Counted from the first letter of the stretch, positions 11,024-20,671 are shown. The stretch: DNA of 64,000 bases from Paenibacillus sp. VTT E-133291 (GCF_002264395.1 NZ_NFVA01000021.1:1-64000), one strand, 5' to 3'. The notes: generated from the letters alone by a model not told the origin. Made by a program: numbers and translations.

Positions 11024-12910
11024 ATGAGTTATGATGGAGGCAACTATGACGTAATCGTCATTGGCGCCGGTCATGCCGGTTGTGAAGCGGCTTTAGCATC
11101 AGCACGGATGGGCTGCAGCACATTGATGATCACAATTAACCTGGATATGGTTGCATTCATGCCCTGCAATCCGTCCATAGGCGGACCAGCCAAAGGACAT
11201 GTAGTGCGTGAGATTGATGCGCTAGGCGGAGAAATGGGCCGTAATATAGATAAGACATTTATTCAGCTTCGTATGCTTAACACAGGGAAGGGACCTGCGG
11301 TGCATGCATTGCGTGCACAAGCGGATAAGTTTCTGTACCAACATGCAATGAAAGAAACCATGGAAAAAACGCCTAACCTAACGCTTCGTCAAGGCATGGT
11401 TGAGCGTCTAATCGTTGAGGATGGACGTTGTGTGGGTGTAGTTACGAAGACAGGAACGGAATACCATAGTAAGACCGTTATTTTGACCACAGGTACTTAC
11501 CTGCGGGGTAAAGTGATTATGGGTGAATTGACGTATGAGAGCGGACCTAACAATCAGCAGCCATCAGTGAAGCTATCTGAGAATTTGCGGGAGCTTGGTT
11601 TTGAATTGGTGCGTTTTAAGACAGGTACACCACCACGTGTACATCGTGATACGATCGATTTCTCGAAGACAGAAATTCAACCGGGCGACGATGAGCCTAA
11701 ATTCTTTTCGTTTGAGACGAAATCATCCAACAATGAACAGCTACCTTGTTGGTTGACCTATACCTCTGAGGTTACTCATCAGATTATTAATGACAACCTT
11801 CATCGTGCGCCGATGTTTACGGGTATTATTGAAGGAACAGGTCCACGTTATTGCCCATCAATTGAAGATAAAGTAGTAAGATTTAGTGATAAATCTAAGC
11901 ATCAGATCTTTTTAGAGCCAGAAGGAAAAAATACATCGGAATACTATGTACAAGGTCTGTCGACTAGTCTTCCTGAGGATGTACAGCTAGCGATTCTGCG
12001 TTCCATCCCTGGTATGGAAAAGGTAGAGATGATGCGTAACGGCTATGCTATTGAATATGATGCAATGGTTCCTACACAGCTATGGCCATCTCTTGAAACT
12101 AAACGTCTACCAGGTTTGTTCACTGCTGGACAAATCAATGGTACTTCCGGTTATGAGGAAGCGGCTGGCCAAGGTGTAATGGCTGGAATTAATGCAGCGC
12201 GCAAAGTGCAAGACAAAGAACCCGTAATCTTAGATCGTTCACAGGGATACATTGGTGTACTCATTGATGATCTGGTGACTAAGGGGACTAATGAACCGTA
12301 TCGTCTGCTAACCTCACGTGCGGAATATCGTTTGCTGCTCCGTCATGACAATGCAGATCTAAGACTTACGCCTATCGGTTATGATATTGGTTTGATCGCT
12401 CAAGAGCGTTTCGATAACTTTGTAGACAAGAAGGAACGGGTGGAACGTGAAATTGTCCGCCTACAAGAGAAAAAGGTTAAACCTGTTGAGGTAAATGATA
12501 TTCTAGCACAATATGAATCAGCGCCTATAGTAGATGGCAGCAATTTGCTTGTTCTAATGCGTCGTCCGGAGCTTGATTATAGCTTTGTAGATCAAGTTTC
12601 ACCATCACCCGAAATGCTAGACGCAGAGATGAAGGAACAAGTGGAAATTCAAATTAAATATGCCGGATATATCGAAAAACAGCTTCAACATGTGGAGCGC
12701 CTGCAAAAGATGGAAAAGAAGAAAATTCCGGATGACATTAACTATAATGAGATTCATGGATTAGCGATGGAAGCGCGGCAAAAGATGACTAAGATTCGCC
12801 CGATCTCTATCGGTCAGGCTTCTCGGATAGCAGGGGTTACACCTGCAGATATTTCTATTCTTCTCGTATATCTTGAGCATTACAACCGGGTAACCGCGGC
12901 GAAAGGATAA
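11024..12910 (+). CDS. mnmG: tRNA uridine-5-carboxymethylaminomethyl enzyme MnmG
   Basis: FAD-dependent partner of MnmE, 628 aa, full length. Seen: N-terminal dinucleotide-binding motif [12 protein letters not shown] (about 15-26), the GidA signatures [22 protein letters not shown] and [19 protein letters not shown], and the C-terminal helical domain that contacts MnmE. It follows mnmE by 39 bases and precedes rsmG by three, one apparent transcription unit. Confidence 0.98.
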   Translation: MSYDGGNYDVIVIGAGHAGCEAALASARMGCSTLMITINLDMVAFMPCNPSIGGPAKGHVVREIDALGGEMGRNIDKTFIQLRMLNTGKGPAVHALRAQADKFLYQHAMKETMEKTPNLTLRQGMVERLIVEDGRCVGVVTKTGTEYHSKTVILTTGTYLRGKVIMGELTYESGPNNQQPSVKLSENLRELGFELVRFKTGTPPRVHRDTIDFSKTEIQPGDDEPKFFSFETKSSNNEQLPCWLTYTSEVTHQIINDNLHRAPMFTGIIEGTGPRYCPSIEDKVVRFSDKSKHQIFLEPEGKNTSEYYVQGLSTSLPEDVQLAILRSIPGMEKVEMMRNGYAIEYDAMVPTQLWPSLETKRLPGLFTAGQINGTSGYEEAAGQGVMAGINAARKVQDKEPVILDRSQGYIGVLIDDLVTKGTNEPYRLLTSRAEYRLLLRHDNADLRLTPIGYDIGLIAQERFDNFVDKKERVEREIVRLQEKKVKPVEVNDILAQYESAPIVDGSNLLVLMRRPELDYSFVDQVSPSPEMLDAEMKEQVEIQIKYAGYIEKQLQHVERLQKMEKKKIPDDINYNEIHGLAMEARQKMTKIRPISIGQASRIAGVTPADISILLVYLEHYNRVTAAKG

Positions 12911-12913
12911 TCT

Positions 12914-13639
12914 ATGGATAATACGGAACTACAATTCACACAGCTTTTACAGGAACGAGGGATTACACTTACAGCGGAACAATTGAAGCAATTTGATCTC
13001 TACTATAAAGAACTCGTATCCTGGAATGAAAAAATGAATCTTACCGGAATAACAGAGCGTGAGCAGGTTTACACGAAACATTTTTATGATTCGATTTCGC
13101 TAGCTTTTTTCATTAATATCAATGAGATAAACAATTTGGCAGACATTGGATCGGGAGCTGGATTTCCAGGGATTCCGCTTAAAATTTGTTTTCCACATTT
13201 GAAGCTTACGATTGTTGATTCATTGAGTAAACGAATCTCTTTTCTGCAGCATGTCTGTACGACGTTAAAATTAACGGATGTGCAATTGATTCATGGTCGT
13301 GCGGAGGATATTGCCCGGCAATTTAAGCATCGTGATGCTTATGATTTGGTGACCGCACGTGCAGTGGCAAGATTATCCTTGTTGAATGAATTCTGCCTTC
13401 CTTTTACACGTAAGGATGGATTTTTCGCTGCCATGAAGGGGAGCGATCCATCAGAAGAATTAAGTGAGGCGAAGTACAGTTTAAAAGAGCTTCGTGCTCA
13501 ACTTAGTAAAGTGGAGTCTTTCAGCTTGCCTGTGGAAGAGTCGGCGCGACATATTGTCATTATTCGTAAGACAGGTGCTACTCCTGCTAAGTACCCACGA
13601 AAAGCGGGAATTCCTGCCAAAACACCACTTATCAAATAA
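12914..13639 (+). CDS. rsmG: 16S rRNA (guanine527-N7)-methyltransferase RsmG
   Basis: SAM-dependent methyltransferase of 241 aa. Seen: the SAM-binding glycine motif ADIGSGAGFPGIPLKI (about 76-91), VDSLSKRISFL, and TARAVARLSLLNEF. It modifies G527 in the decoding region; loss in other species gives low-level streptomycin resistance. A perfect parS site begins one base after its stop codon. Confidence 0.97.
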   Translation: MDNTELQFTQLLQERGITLTAEQLKQFDLYYKELVSWNEKMNLTGITEREQVYTKHFYDSISLAFFININEINNLADIGSGAGFPGIPLKICFPHLKLTIVDSLSKRISFLQHVCTTLKLTDVQLIHGRAEDIARQFKHRDAYDLVTARAVARLSLLNEFCLPFTRKDGFFAAMKGSDPSEELSEAKYSLKELRAQLSKVESFSLPVEESARHIVIIRKTGATPAKYPRKAGIPAKTPLIK

Positions 13640-13655
13640 TGTTTCACGTGAAACA
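13640..13655. promoter_or_regulatory. parS: parS centromere site (perfect)
   Basis: TGTTTCACGTGAAACA, a perfect 16-bp palindrome equal to the Bacillus parS consensus bound by ParB/Spo0J. It lies directly after rsmG and 2.2 kb before parB. Confidence 0.95.
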
Positions 13656-13676
13656 TTGGCATAGGTAAATATATTT

Positions 13677-13715
13677 AAGGTCATCCTCTATCTTAAAAGG
13701 GGATGACCTTTTTTT
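13677..13715 (+). terminator. Terminator after rsmG
   Basis: Stem 13677-13688 with 13699-13710 (AAGGTCATCCTC against GGGGATGACCTT, one G-T pair) and a T run. Confidence 0.88.
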
Positions 13716-13891
13716 GTGGGGAATTGCGATAGCGATCTCTAATGAACATTAATTAAAAGATAAACTAAATTGATATGTTTATTAGGCTGTTATCATTATG
13801 AAAATGCAGGAAAAATAGGTCTTTACGGAGAATATGATTATGTAGAGAAAAGTGATAGAATAGCATAGTAGACTTTTAATTTTGTATATAA

Positions 13892-14024
13892 CTCCTTCTC
13901 TGTACTCTTGTTCGAAAGAAGGAGAGATTATGATGCCTGATAGTAGCAGGTGATTTCATAATATCAGAATGTTTTTTATTGCTGTACGATACACTTTCCG
14001 AAAAGAAGGTCAAGAAGATCGTAC
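13892..14024 (+). promoter_or_regulatory. Structured leader upstream of noc with mini-ORF
   Basis: The gap 13716-14053 has two inverted repeats. CTCCTTCT (13892-13899) pairs with AGAAGGAG (13917-13924), and the second arm is the ribosome site of a seven-codon reading frame (13930-13953, MMPDSSR). GTACGAT (13984-13990) pairs with ATCGTAC (14018-14024) just before noc. These could be operators or RNA hairpins. No clear sigma-A promoter was found in the gap. Confidence 0.35.
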
Positions 14025-14053
14025 TATAACGAAATTAGGTGGTTATGAACGGA

Positions 14054-14869
14054 ATGAAAGAACAATTTACCAAGCTATTTGGATTTAACGAGCGGAGCAG
14101 CGGAGAAGAAATCAAACAAATACCAGTTCATGAGGTCATTAGCAGTCCTTACCAACCACGGACTATATTCGATGACGAAAAAATCGATGAGTTATGCCAG
14201 ACGATTAAAACTCATGGTGTCATTCAACCCATAGTTGTACGCATGCGCGATTCCGTGTACGAAATCATCGCAGGTGAACGACGCTGGCGAGCGGTTAAAA
14301 AACTTGGTTTAGAGACGATTCCAGCCATTGTTCGTGAATTCAATGATTCACAGGCCGCATCCATTGCGCTTATAGAAAACTTACAGCGTGAAGGTTTGAC
14401 CTCCATTGAAGAAGCTGTAGCTTATCAAAAGTTAATTGATCTTCATCAATTGACGCAAGAAAGCTTGGCGCAACGATTAGGTAAAAGTCAGTCTACCATA
14501 GCTAATAAAATTCGCTTACTCAATTTGCCTGAAGAGGTTAAGATGGCATTGATGGAGCGCAAGATTTCCGAAAGACATGCACGTTCATTATTATCGCTAG
14601 ATAGTGTGGAGATGCAGCTGAAAGTGTTAGCAGAGATCATTGCAAAAGGATTAAATGTTAAACAAACAGAAGCTCGTATTGCTTTCTACAAACAAGTCTC
14701 ACAAACTAAAAAGTCAAAACGGGTTTCCTATACCAAGGATGTTCGTCTAGCTCTTAATACAATTCGTCAATCTATTGATATGGTGACAGGCTCAGGAATG
14801 GAAATCAAAACGTCAGAAAATGACCGCGGTGACCATTACGAGATTGTAATCCAAATCCCCAAAAGATAA
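14054..14869 (+). CDS. noc: Nucleoid occlusion protein Noc
   Basis: ParB-family CTP-dependent DNA-binding protein, 271 aa, that prevents division over the nucleoid. Seen: ParB N-domain ([42 protein letters not shown]), [18 protein letters not shown], helix-turn-helix [24 protein letters not shown], and an N-terminal [11 protein letters not shown] resembling the membrane-targeting helix of Noc. The start at 14054 is chosen because homologues begin here; GTG 14039 and ATG 14045 are alternatives. Paralogue of parB, which lies 1 kb downstream. Confidence 0.92.
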   Translation: MKEQFTKLFGFNERSSGEEIKQIPVHEVISSPYQPRTIFDDEKIDELCQTIKTHGVIQPIVVRMRDSVYEIIAGERRWRAVKKLGLETIPAIVREFNDSQAASIALIENLQREGLTSIEEAVAYQKLIDLHQLTQESLAQRLGKSQSTIANKIRLLNLPEEVKMALMERKISERHARSLLSLDSVEMQLKVLAEIIAKGLNVKQTEARIAFYKQVSQTKKSKRVSYTKDVRLALNTIRQSIDMVTGSGMEIKTSENDRGDHYEIVIQIPKR

Positions 14870-14885
14870 ATTGTTTCAAAAGCTG

Positions 14886-14916
14886 AAGGCGGCCCTGAGG
14901 TGATTGGCCGCCTTTT
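14886..14916 (+). terminator. Terminator after noc
   Basis: Nine-base-pair GC-rich stem AAGGCGGCC/GGCCGCCTT, then four T residues. Confidence 0.82.
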
Positions 14917-15076
14917 GTGTGGCTATAACCGGGATGTTGGCAAAACTTATAATTTAGAGTTTCAGTATTCAAAAGTTGTCTATATTCTTCATAAAGTGTG
15001 ACGCAACATCAGCGTCAGGAACATTTGTACTTGCGATCTACGAGAAGATTCTTCCTAACTATTCGAGGTGAAATAA

Positions 15077-15838
15077 GTGTCCAAGATTATTGCCATAGCA
15101 AATCAAAAAGGCGGTGTCGGTAAAACAACAACCTCCGTGAACCTAGGTGCCGGTATGGCTACATTAGGAAAAAGAGTGCTTCTAGTTGATATCGATCCTC
15201 AAGGTAACACTACTAGCGGCGTTGGCATCAACAAGGCTGACGTGGCGAATTGTATATATGACATTCTTATAAATGAGGTAAATCCTCTAGAAACCATACT
15301 GGAAACTCAAAATGAAGGGCTGCATATCATTCCGGCGACGATTCAATTGGCAGGCGCGGAGATTGAGTTGGTATCAACGATTTCCAGAGAGCTAAAGCTA
15401 AAGAAGGCGCTAAATGCGGTTAAAAATAATTATGATTATATTATCATCGATTGTCCGCCTTCCCTGGGAATTTTGACGATCAATTCCCTTACTGCAGCGG
15501 ATTCGGTAATCATCCCGATCCAATGTGAATATTATGCGCTTGAGGGCTTGAGTCAGCTATTAAACACCGTTCGTCTGGTGCAAAAAAATCTCAACCCGCA
15601 TCTGAAGATAGAGGGAGTATTATTGACTATGCTTGATGCCCGTACCAATCTGGGAATTCAAGTGATAGAAGAGGTTAAGAAGTATTTCCAAGAAAAAGTA
15701 TATAGAACGATTATTCCTCGGAATGTCCGGTTAAGTGAGGCGCCGTCTCATGGGCAATCCATTATTACTTATGATCCTCGCTCTAAAGGAGCAGAAGTGT
15801 ATTTAGAGTTGGCAAAGGAAGTGATTTCTTATGAGTAA
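15077..15838 (+). CDS. parA: Chromosome-partitioning ATPase ParA (Soj)
   Basis: Walker-type ATPase of 253 aa. Seen: deviant Walker A KGGVGKTT (about 11-18), Walker A' VDIDPQGN, and Walker B IIIDCPPSLG. It acts with ParB and parS in segregation and, in B. subtilis, also regulates DnaA. GTG start with AGGTGA upstream. It overlaps parB by eight bases. Confidence 0.97.
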   Translation: MSKIIAIANQKGGVGKTTTSVNLGAGMATLGKRVLLVDIDPQGNTTSGVGINKADVANCIYDILINEVNPLETILETQNEGLHIIPATIQLAGAEIELVSTISRELKLKKALNAVKNNYDYIIIDCPPSLGILTINSLTAADSVIIPIQCEYYALEGLSQLLNTVRLVQKNLNPHLKIEGVLLTMLDARTNLGIQVIEEVKKYFQEKVYRTIIPRNVRLSEAPSHGQSIITYDPRSKGAEVYLELAKEVISYE

Positions 15839-16673
15839 ACGTTTAGGAAAAGGTCTGGATGCGCTAATCCCTTCTTTATCAATTAATGAAGATGATAAGG
15901 TAGTTGAGATCCCTTTAGCTCAACTCCGGGCTAATCCATATCAACCGCGCAAAGATTTTAATGAAGAGGCCATTCAAGAACTAGCAGAATCGATCAGACA
16001 ACATGGCGTGATCCAGCCGATCATTGTTCGTAGCGTATTGAAGGGGTATGAGATCATTGCCGGTGAACGCAGATTCCGGGCCTCGCAATATTGTGGCAAA
16101 GCTACAATTCCAGCAGTCGTTAGAAATCTTAGTGATCAACAGGTCATGGAGATTGCATTAATCGAAAACTTGCAACGTGAGAACTTAAATGCAATGGAAA
16201 TTGCTGTGGCTTACCAAGGCCTAATGGATCAATTTTCACTTACGCAGGAAGAACTCTCGCTTAAGGTAGGAAAGTCCAGATCACATATCGCCAACTTCCT
16301 GAGATTGCTTTCTTTACCTGAAGAAGTAAAAGAATATGTTTCACGTGGAACAATGTCAATGGGGCATGCACGGGCGATTGTTGCTTTAAAGGATCCAGAA
16401 GTGATTAAACAACTGGCCGAACAATGCGTGGAACAACAGTGGAGCGTCAGAGAATTAGAAGAAACAGTGAAGAACTTAGACCGTAAACCTGCAAATGGAA
16501 TTAAAGTGAAAGTTGTTAAACGTGATCCCTATATTGATAATGTAGAGGAAGTATTGCGTGAACGTTTTAAAACAACGGTGAAAATAAAACAGGGTAAGGA
16601 AAAAGGGAAGATTGAACTGAATTACTACAGTGCTCAGGATTTAGAAAGATTGTTGGAATTATTGGGTAACTAA
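15831..16673 (+). CDS. parB: Chromosome-partitioning protein ParB (Spo0J)
   Basis: CTP-dependent DNA clamp, 280 aa. Seen: N-terminal LGKGLDALIPS (the ParA-stimulating type of N-terminus), NPYQPRKDF, GVIQPIIVR, CTPase box GERRFRAS, IENLQRENLNAMEIA, and helix-turn-helix LTQEELSLKVGKSRSHIANFLRLL. It loads at parS and spreads. A near-perfect parS site lies inside the gene, as in B. subtilis spo0J. Confidence 0.97.
   Translation: MSKRLGKGLDALIPSLSINEDDKVVEIPLAQLRANPYQPRKDFNEEAIQELAESIRQHGVIQPIIVRSVLKGYEIIAGERRFRASQYCGKATIPAVVRNLSDQQVMEIALIENLQRENLNAMEIAVAYQGLMDQFSLTQEELSLKVGKSRSHIANFLRLLSLPEEVKEYVSRGTMSMGHARAIVALKDPEVIKQLAEQCVEQQWSVRELEETVKNLDRKPANGIKVKVVKRDPYIDNVEEVLRERFKTTVKIKQGKEKGKIELNYYSAQDLERLLELLGN
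16337..16352. promoter_or_regulatory. parS: parS-type site inside parB (one mismatch)
   Basis: TGTTTCACGTGGAACA differs from the palindrome at one position. B. subtilis also carries a parS within spo0J. Codons in this stretch (YVSRGTM) are not constrained to give the palindrome. Confidence 0.85.
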
Positions 16674-16691
16674 ATGGGTATCTATGCTAAG

Positions 16692-16740
16692 AACATATCC
16701 TGAGATATCCTTAATCGGATAATTAGGGGTATGTTTTTTT
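16692..16740 (+). terminator. Terminator after parB
   Basis: Imperfect outer stem (AACATATCC against GGGGTATGTT) with an inner TATCC/GGATA hairpin, followed by a T run. Confidence 0.65.
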
Positions 16741-16783
16741 GAATAAGTTGATTAAAAAAGGGTAATAGACGAGGAGCGAGGTT

Positions 16784-17944
16784 ATGGAAGACTTCGTATA
16801 TCTGGATCATGCAGCTACCTCATGGCCTAAACCACCAGAGGTTGCAGATGCGATGATGAATGCTCTGCAGTCAGGAGCGAATGCTGGTAGAGGGAATTAC
16901 TCGCTAGCGATAGGAAGTGGCCGAGTGTTAGTAAGAACACGGAGTGCGCTGGCTAAGTTGTTCGGTGTATCTAATGCGCAAGATATAGCTTTTACCCATA
17001 ATACTACGATGAGTTTAAATATGGCGATCAGAGGGACGCTTAAAGCGGGAGATCACGTGATTTCAACCATGACAGAACACAATTCTGTGAGACGGCCGCT
17101 GGAATACTTGCGTAAGACTCTAGGGATAAAAGTGGACTATCTAAAAGTAGATCGTGAAGGACAATTGGATTTACTAGAACTCGAAAATGCTTTTCGCTTA
17201 AACACCAAACTGGTCATTTGCAATCATAGCTCTAATTTACTTGGAAGCATACTGCCTATTAGCGATATTGGCGATATCGTTAAATCTCATGGCGCCGTAT
17301 TTCTGGTAGATGCAGCTCAAAGCGCGGGTTCACTTGATATTGATGTTAAAAAAATGAATATAGACTTGTTGGCATTTCCGGGGCATAAAGGACTACTTGG
17401 ACCACAAGGAACCGGCGGACTTTATATATCACCTGAATTGGATCTTGAACCCTTAATGTATGGAGGGACAGGTAGTCAATCGGAAAATAGCGAACAGCCC
17501 AATGTTCGTCCAGATCGGTATGAAGCAGGGACGCAAAATACGGTAGGGATTGCCGGTTTACTAGCAGGTGTTCAAAAGGTACAATCTTTAGGGATGAGCG
17601 TTATTCATGAGAGAGAGTGGGCGTTAACTCAAAGGCTAATGGAGGGTTTGTCTCACATCCCGAGCATTAGACTATTAGGACCCTCACTAGGCGCTCCAAG
17701 AACGGGTATTGTATCGTTTGTGGTGGATGGAGAAGAGTCAGCGAATATCGCTCACCGTCTAGATCGTGATTATAAAATAGCGGTTAGAGCAGGTATGCAT
17801 TGTACCCCTTTGGCACATAAGGCAGTTGATACGCTAGAGAGTGGTGCTGTTCGGGCGAGTGTAGGTGTAGATACGACAGAGCATAATATAAGCAGAATGC
17901 TGGCTGCTATGGATGAGTTATATGGCAATGCCCGCAGCAGATGA
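16784..17944 (+). CDS. Class V aminotransferase-fold cysteine desulfurase family protein
   Basis: PLP enzyme of 386 aa. Seen: start DFVYLDHAATSWPKP, pyridoxal site AFPGHKGLLGPQGTGGLY with the Schiff-base Lys (near residue 203), and the mobile-loop Cys in VRAGMHCTPLAHKA (near 345), which is needed for sulfur transfer. It resembles the subfamily of cysteine desulfurase-like proteins found near origins in Bacillota rather than IscS/NifS or SufS. No scaffold protein gene is adjacent, so substrate and acceptor are unknown. Confidence 0.85.
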   Translation: MEDFVYLDHAATSWPKPPEVADAMMNALQSGANAGRGNYSLAIGSGRVLVRTRSALAKLFGVSNAQDIAFTHNTTMSLNMAIRGTLKAGDHVISTMTEHNSVRRPLEYLRKTLGIKVDYLKVDREGQLDLLELENAFRLNTKLVICNHSSNLLGSILPISDIGDIVKSHGAVFLVDAAQSAGSLDIDVKKMNIDLLAFPGHKGLLGPQGTGGLYISPELDLEPLMYGGTGSQSENSEQPNVRPDRYEAGTQNTVGIAGLLAGVQKVQSLGMSVIHEREWALTQRLMEGLSHIPSIRLLGPSLGAPRTGIVSFVVDGEESANIAHRLDRDYKIAVRAGMHCTPLAHKAVDTLESGAVRASVGVDTTEHNISRMLAAMDELYGNARSR

Positions 17945-17964
17945 ATAAAAAGGATGGTCCATTC

Positions 17965-18465
17965 ATGTCTGAATTAAATCAATTAATTAGTGAGCAGTTG
18001 AAGTGGTTTGTGTTTGGTTTTACAGTAATTATGTTGGTGCTGGTAATCACTGTGATCGCCCAGGGAGCTAAGCTGCGTGCTATGCGGCGTAAATATGAGG
18101 CCATGATGGCTGGGAACGGTGTGGAGGATCTGGAAGGCCTTCTAATTGATCTGAAGAACCAAAGCGACATGCTGGAAGAAGAACAACGTGAGCAAAAAGC
18201 CGTATTAGAAGCAACTCAAACTAGAATGCGTGGCATGAAGTCCAATATTGCGCTGAAGCGTTATAATGCCTTTGGTGAACGTGGCAATGATCTGAGTTTC
18301 TCAGTCGCTATACTGGATGACAACAGCAGTGGTATTGTATTAACCAGTCTTCATAATCGTGAGAATTCTTACATTTACTCTAAACCTATGCAGAATGGTG
18401 AATCACAATATGTGCTATCACCTGAAGAAAAAGAAGTCGTTACTCTCGCGTTGCAGCGGACCTAG
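17965..18465 (+). CDS. DUF4446 family membrane-anchored protein
   Basis: Protein of 166 aa. One N-terminal membrane helix (WFVFGFTVIMLVLVITVIAQ), a coiled-coil stretch (LKNQSDMLEEEQREQKAVLEATQTR), and a conserved C-terminal domain with YNAFGERGNDLSFSVAILDD. Function unknown. The start at 17965 is supported by GGATGG; an in-frame ATG at 17941 overlapping the previous stop has no site. Its 3' end overlaps the end of yyaC, read on the other strand, by 26 bases. Confidence 0.82.
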   Translation: MSELNQLISEQLKWFVFGFTVIMLVLVITVIAQGAKLRAMRRKYEAMMAGNGVEDLEGLLIDLKNQSDMLEEEQREQKAVLEATQTRMRGMKSNIALKRYNAFGERGNDLSFSVAILDDNSSGIVLTSLHNRENSYIYSKPMQNGESQYVLSPEEKEVVTLALQRT

Positions 18466-19045
18466 CATGAAGATTCCATTGCTTTAAGGCAGAATATAGA
18501 CTTGTCGCTATAATATCAGATAATCGCATCACTAAACTTAATCGCGTGTTCTGTAATACGAAATACTCCATAAAGCCGCCGACATTAACGATTCCTGTCA
18601 AATGGATATCACCTACCGGCGGCAATTGTTTATTTACGCCAGCGCCCGGTCGTAGAGGTCCTTCAACAACTTGGATACAGCCCACGCTAGTAGAGTGACC
18701 TAAACAAGCATCTATACCGATGACAAAAGGGTTGCTATATTTTTCATTGATTAGGGTCAAAGTTTCCTCAAGATTAACGGCATGGACAGGATTTTCAAGC
18801 GTTCCATATAAATGAAACAGCGGACTATGAAAACGTGACAATGCAGTACCAACTAAAGGACCAAGAGAGTCTCCTGTGGATCGGTCTGTACCCACACAAA
18901 TGACGACAATCTGTGTCTCAGGGCGTGTACGTGCAAAATGGAAAAGTAGTCGGTGTGTAATAGCAGAATAGATATCGGGATCGGTATGTGATATTTTTAA
19001 ACAGGATGTTTCTTGCGCTGATGTAGCTTTGGATGGAAAATTCAT
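18440..19045 (-). CDS. yyaC: Spore protease-like protein YyaC
   Basis: Protein of 201 aa with the YyaC family blocks IVVICVGTDRSTGDSLGPLVG, FVIGIDACLGHSTSVG and VGDIHLTGIVNVGGFMEYFVLQNTRL. The fold is shared with germination and hydrogenase maturation proteases. In B. subtilis yyaC is a sporulation gene; it signals a spore former. It converges with the DUF4446 gene, sharing 26 bases. Confidence 0.87.
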   Translation of the reverse strand: MNFPSKATSAQETSCLKISHTDPDIYSAITHRLLFHFARTRPETQIVVICVGTDRSTGDSLGPLVGTALSRFHSPLFHLYGTLENPVHAVNLEETLTLINEKYSNPFVIGIDACLGHSTSVGCIQVVEGPLRPGAGVNKQLPPVGDIHLTGIVNVGGFMEYFVLQNTRLSLVMRLSDIIATSLYSALKQWNLHARSAATRE

Positions 19046-19086
19046 ACTATCTTCCTTTCTGAGGCTGATTCTATTTGATGGTATCT

Positions 19087-19115
19087 AGTATATGGATAGA
19101 AGAGGGGTTTTATAC
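19087..19115 (-). promoter_or_regulatory. Candidate sporulation sigma-factor promoter of yyaC
   Basis: Minus strand: GTATAA (19115-19110), 15-base spacer, CATATACT (19094-19087). The -10 fits the sigma-E pattern CATAYANT and loosely that of sigma-G. Inferred only. Confidence 0.35.
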
Positions 19116-19163
19116 TACAACGGCAAGAGATAGGACGATAAACCTATGGGAGGCGTAACGTAA

Positions 19164-19415
19164 ATGCAAGAAGAGATGTTGATCGCGTTTGACTCTACCC
19201 AGCAGGCGCTTCGTGCTGAAATGTTGCTTGAATATGCAGAAATTGAGATTGATATATTCCCGACCCCGAAAGAGATCACGGCAGGGTGCGCGATATCGAT
19301 TCAGTTTTATCCAAGTGCGCTGGTAGAGGTGCAGAGGATTGTAACTGAGCAGAATATCGAGATTCGCGGTATCTACGGAAAACACAACGAGAACTACATA
19401 CTGATTGAGAGGTAG
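19164..19415 (+). CDS. DUF3343 domain protein
   Basis: Small protein of 83 aa with the DUF3343 pattern: MLIAFDSTQQALRAEMLLEYAEIEIDIFPTPKEITAGCAISIQF. These proteins are often encoded near cysteine desulfurase-like and sulfur-handling genes, and one such gene is 1.2 kb upstream. Whether they work together is not shown. It is followed 15 bases later by the MscS gene. Confidence 0.8.
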   Translation: MQEEMLIAFDSTQQALRAEMLLEYAEIEIDIFPTPKEITAGCAISIQFYPSALVEVQRIVTEQNIEIRGIYGKHNENYILIER

Positions 19416-19430
19416 GGAGGAATACACGAT

Positions 19431-20459
19431 ATGAATAGGTGGATATTGGAGGCTGCTACTCCCGGTGATGCTGTAAAAGATGCTTTACGTTTTAAAGATA
19501 AGGTGTGGAATTGGTTTACCGATGCTGATATGTGGGCTAATGTCTTATTCGCAAGTTTGCGAATTCTTATTATTTTCCTCTTAACGAGGGTTATCATTAA
19601 GATTGTTTCTAATATTATTGATCGTTCGCTTGAGCGTAAAACTGGTGGCAGAATTCTCTCTAACACGCGAAGATTTACTACGGTAGGCGAATTGATGAAA
19701 AATGTAGTAACGGTTATCTGTAATTTTGTGATGATCATGATCGTTCTTTCAGAGTTCCACTTCGACTTAGCACCCTTGTTGGCCGGAGCGGGTGTGCTCG
19801 GTCTCGCAATAGGTTTTGGAGCACAAAGTCTGGTGAAGGATGTTATTACCGGCTTCTTTATTATTTTGGAGGACCAATTTGCAGTGGGTGATGTGATTCA
19901 GACAGGTACTTATAAAGGAACTGTTGAATTAATCGGATTACGAACAACAAGACTTCTTAGTGCTACCGGAGAAGTATTTATTATCCCTAATGGACTAATT
20001 ACGAATGTGACGAACTATTCTCTTTCCAATGCATTGGCTGTAGTTGATGTTCCTGTTAAAATGGAGCGAAGCTTGGAAGCTACGTTAGGATTAATTGGCG
20101 AGGCGCTAAAAGGAATAGAAGAGCGCAACTCCAATGTGCTTGCTTACCCTAATGTGCTCGGTATACAGTCCATGAGTACCTCGGAATATGTGATTCGTAT
20201 AGCAGCCAGTTGTGCTCCTAATGCAAGAGATGCAGCGGAAAGACAAATTCAAAACGATATCAAACAGGCACTTGAGAAACAAAACACACTGGAACAGGCT
20301 CAAGCGGAAGAGGAAGCACGTAAGAAAGCAGAAGCAGAGGCGAAGGCTGAAATAGATCTTGCAAAAACTGAACATGCACTAGAAGTTACAGGGTCGGCAA
20401 ACACTGGATCAAGACGGCAAATCGCAGCTGCACAAGAAGGAGAAGAGGGGGAAGAATAG
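19431..20459 (+). CDS. MscS-family mechanosensitive ion channel
   Basis: Membrane protein of 342 aa. Three N-terminal membrane helices, the pore-lining TM3 pattern LAPLLAGAGVLGLAIGFGAQSLVKDVITGFFIILEDQ with Gly/Ala spacing, then the beta domain (FAVGDVIQTGTYKGTVELIGLRTTRL). The C-terminal 60 residues are highly charged (EEEARKKAEAEAKAEIDLAK...) and probably helical. It releases solutes on hypo-osmotic shock. Strong GGGAGG site before the ATG. Confidence 0.92.
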   Translation: MNRWILEAATPGDAVKDALRFKDKVWNWFTDADMWANVLFASLRILIIFLLTRVIIKIVSNIIDRSLERKTGGRILSNTRRFTTVGELMKNVVTVICNFVMIMIVLSEFHFDLAPLLAGAGVLGLAIGFGAQSLVKDVITGFFIILEDQFAVGDVIQTGTYKGTVELIGLRTTRLLSATGEVFIIPNGLITNVTNYSLSNALAVVDVPVKMERSLEATLGLIGEALKGIEERNSNVLAYPNVLGIQSMSTSEYVIRIAASCAPNARDAAERQIQNDIKQALEKQNTLEQAQAEEEARKKAEAEAKAEIDLAKTEHALEVTGSANTGSRRQIAAAQEGEEGEE

Positions 20460-20671
20460 TGGAACGTAAAGTTTTTCAGCTTGGGGATATAGTACAAATG
20501 AAGAAGCAGCATCCTTGTGGATCTAATGAAATGGAAATTATTCGCATGGGGATGGATATCCGAATAAAATGTACAGGCTGTCAGCATAGTGTCCTGATTC
20601 CCCGTGCCAAATTCGAGAAGAATATGAAGAAGGTACTGCGTTCTTTGGAGGAAAATACAGACAATAATTAA
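20459..20671 (+). CDS. DUF951 family protein
   Basis: Protein of 70 aa beginning MERKVFQLGDIVQMKKQHPCGSNEMEIIRMGMDIRIKCTGC, the DUF951 pattern, with Cys pairs that may bind metal. GTG start overlapping the last base of the MscS stop codon, so translation is probably coupled. In other Bacillota the family sits in the same yyaC-ychF-rpsF region; ychF is absent between here and rpsF. Confidence 0.85.
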   Translation: MERKVFQLGDIVQMKKQHPCGSNEMEIIRMGMDIRIKCTGCQHSVLIPRAKFEKNMKKVLRSLEENTDNN

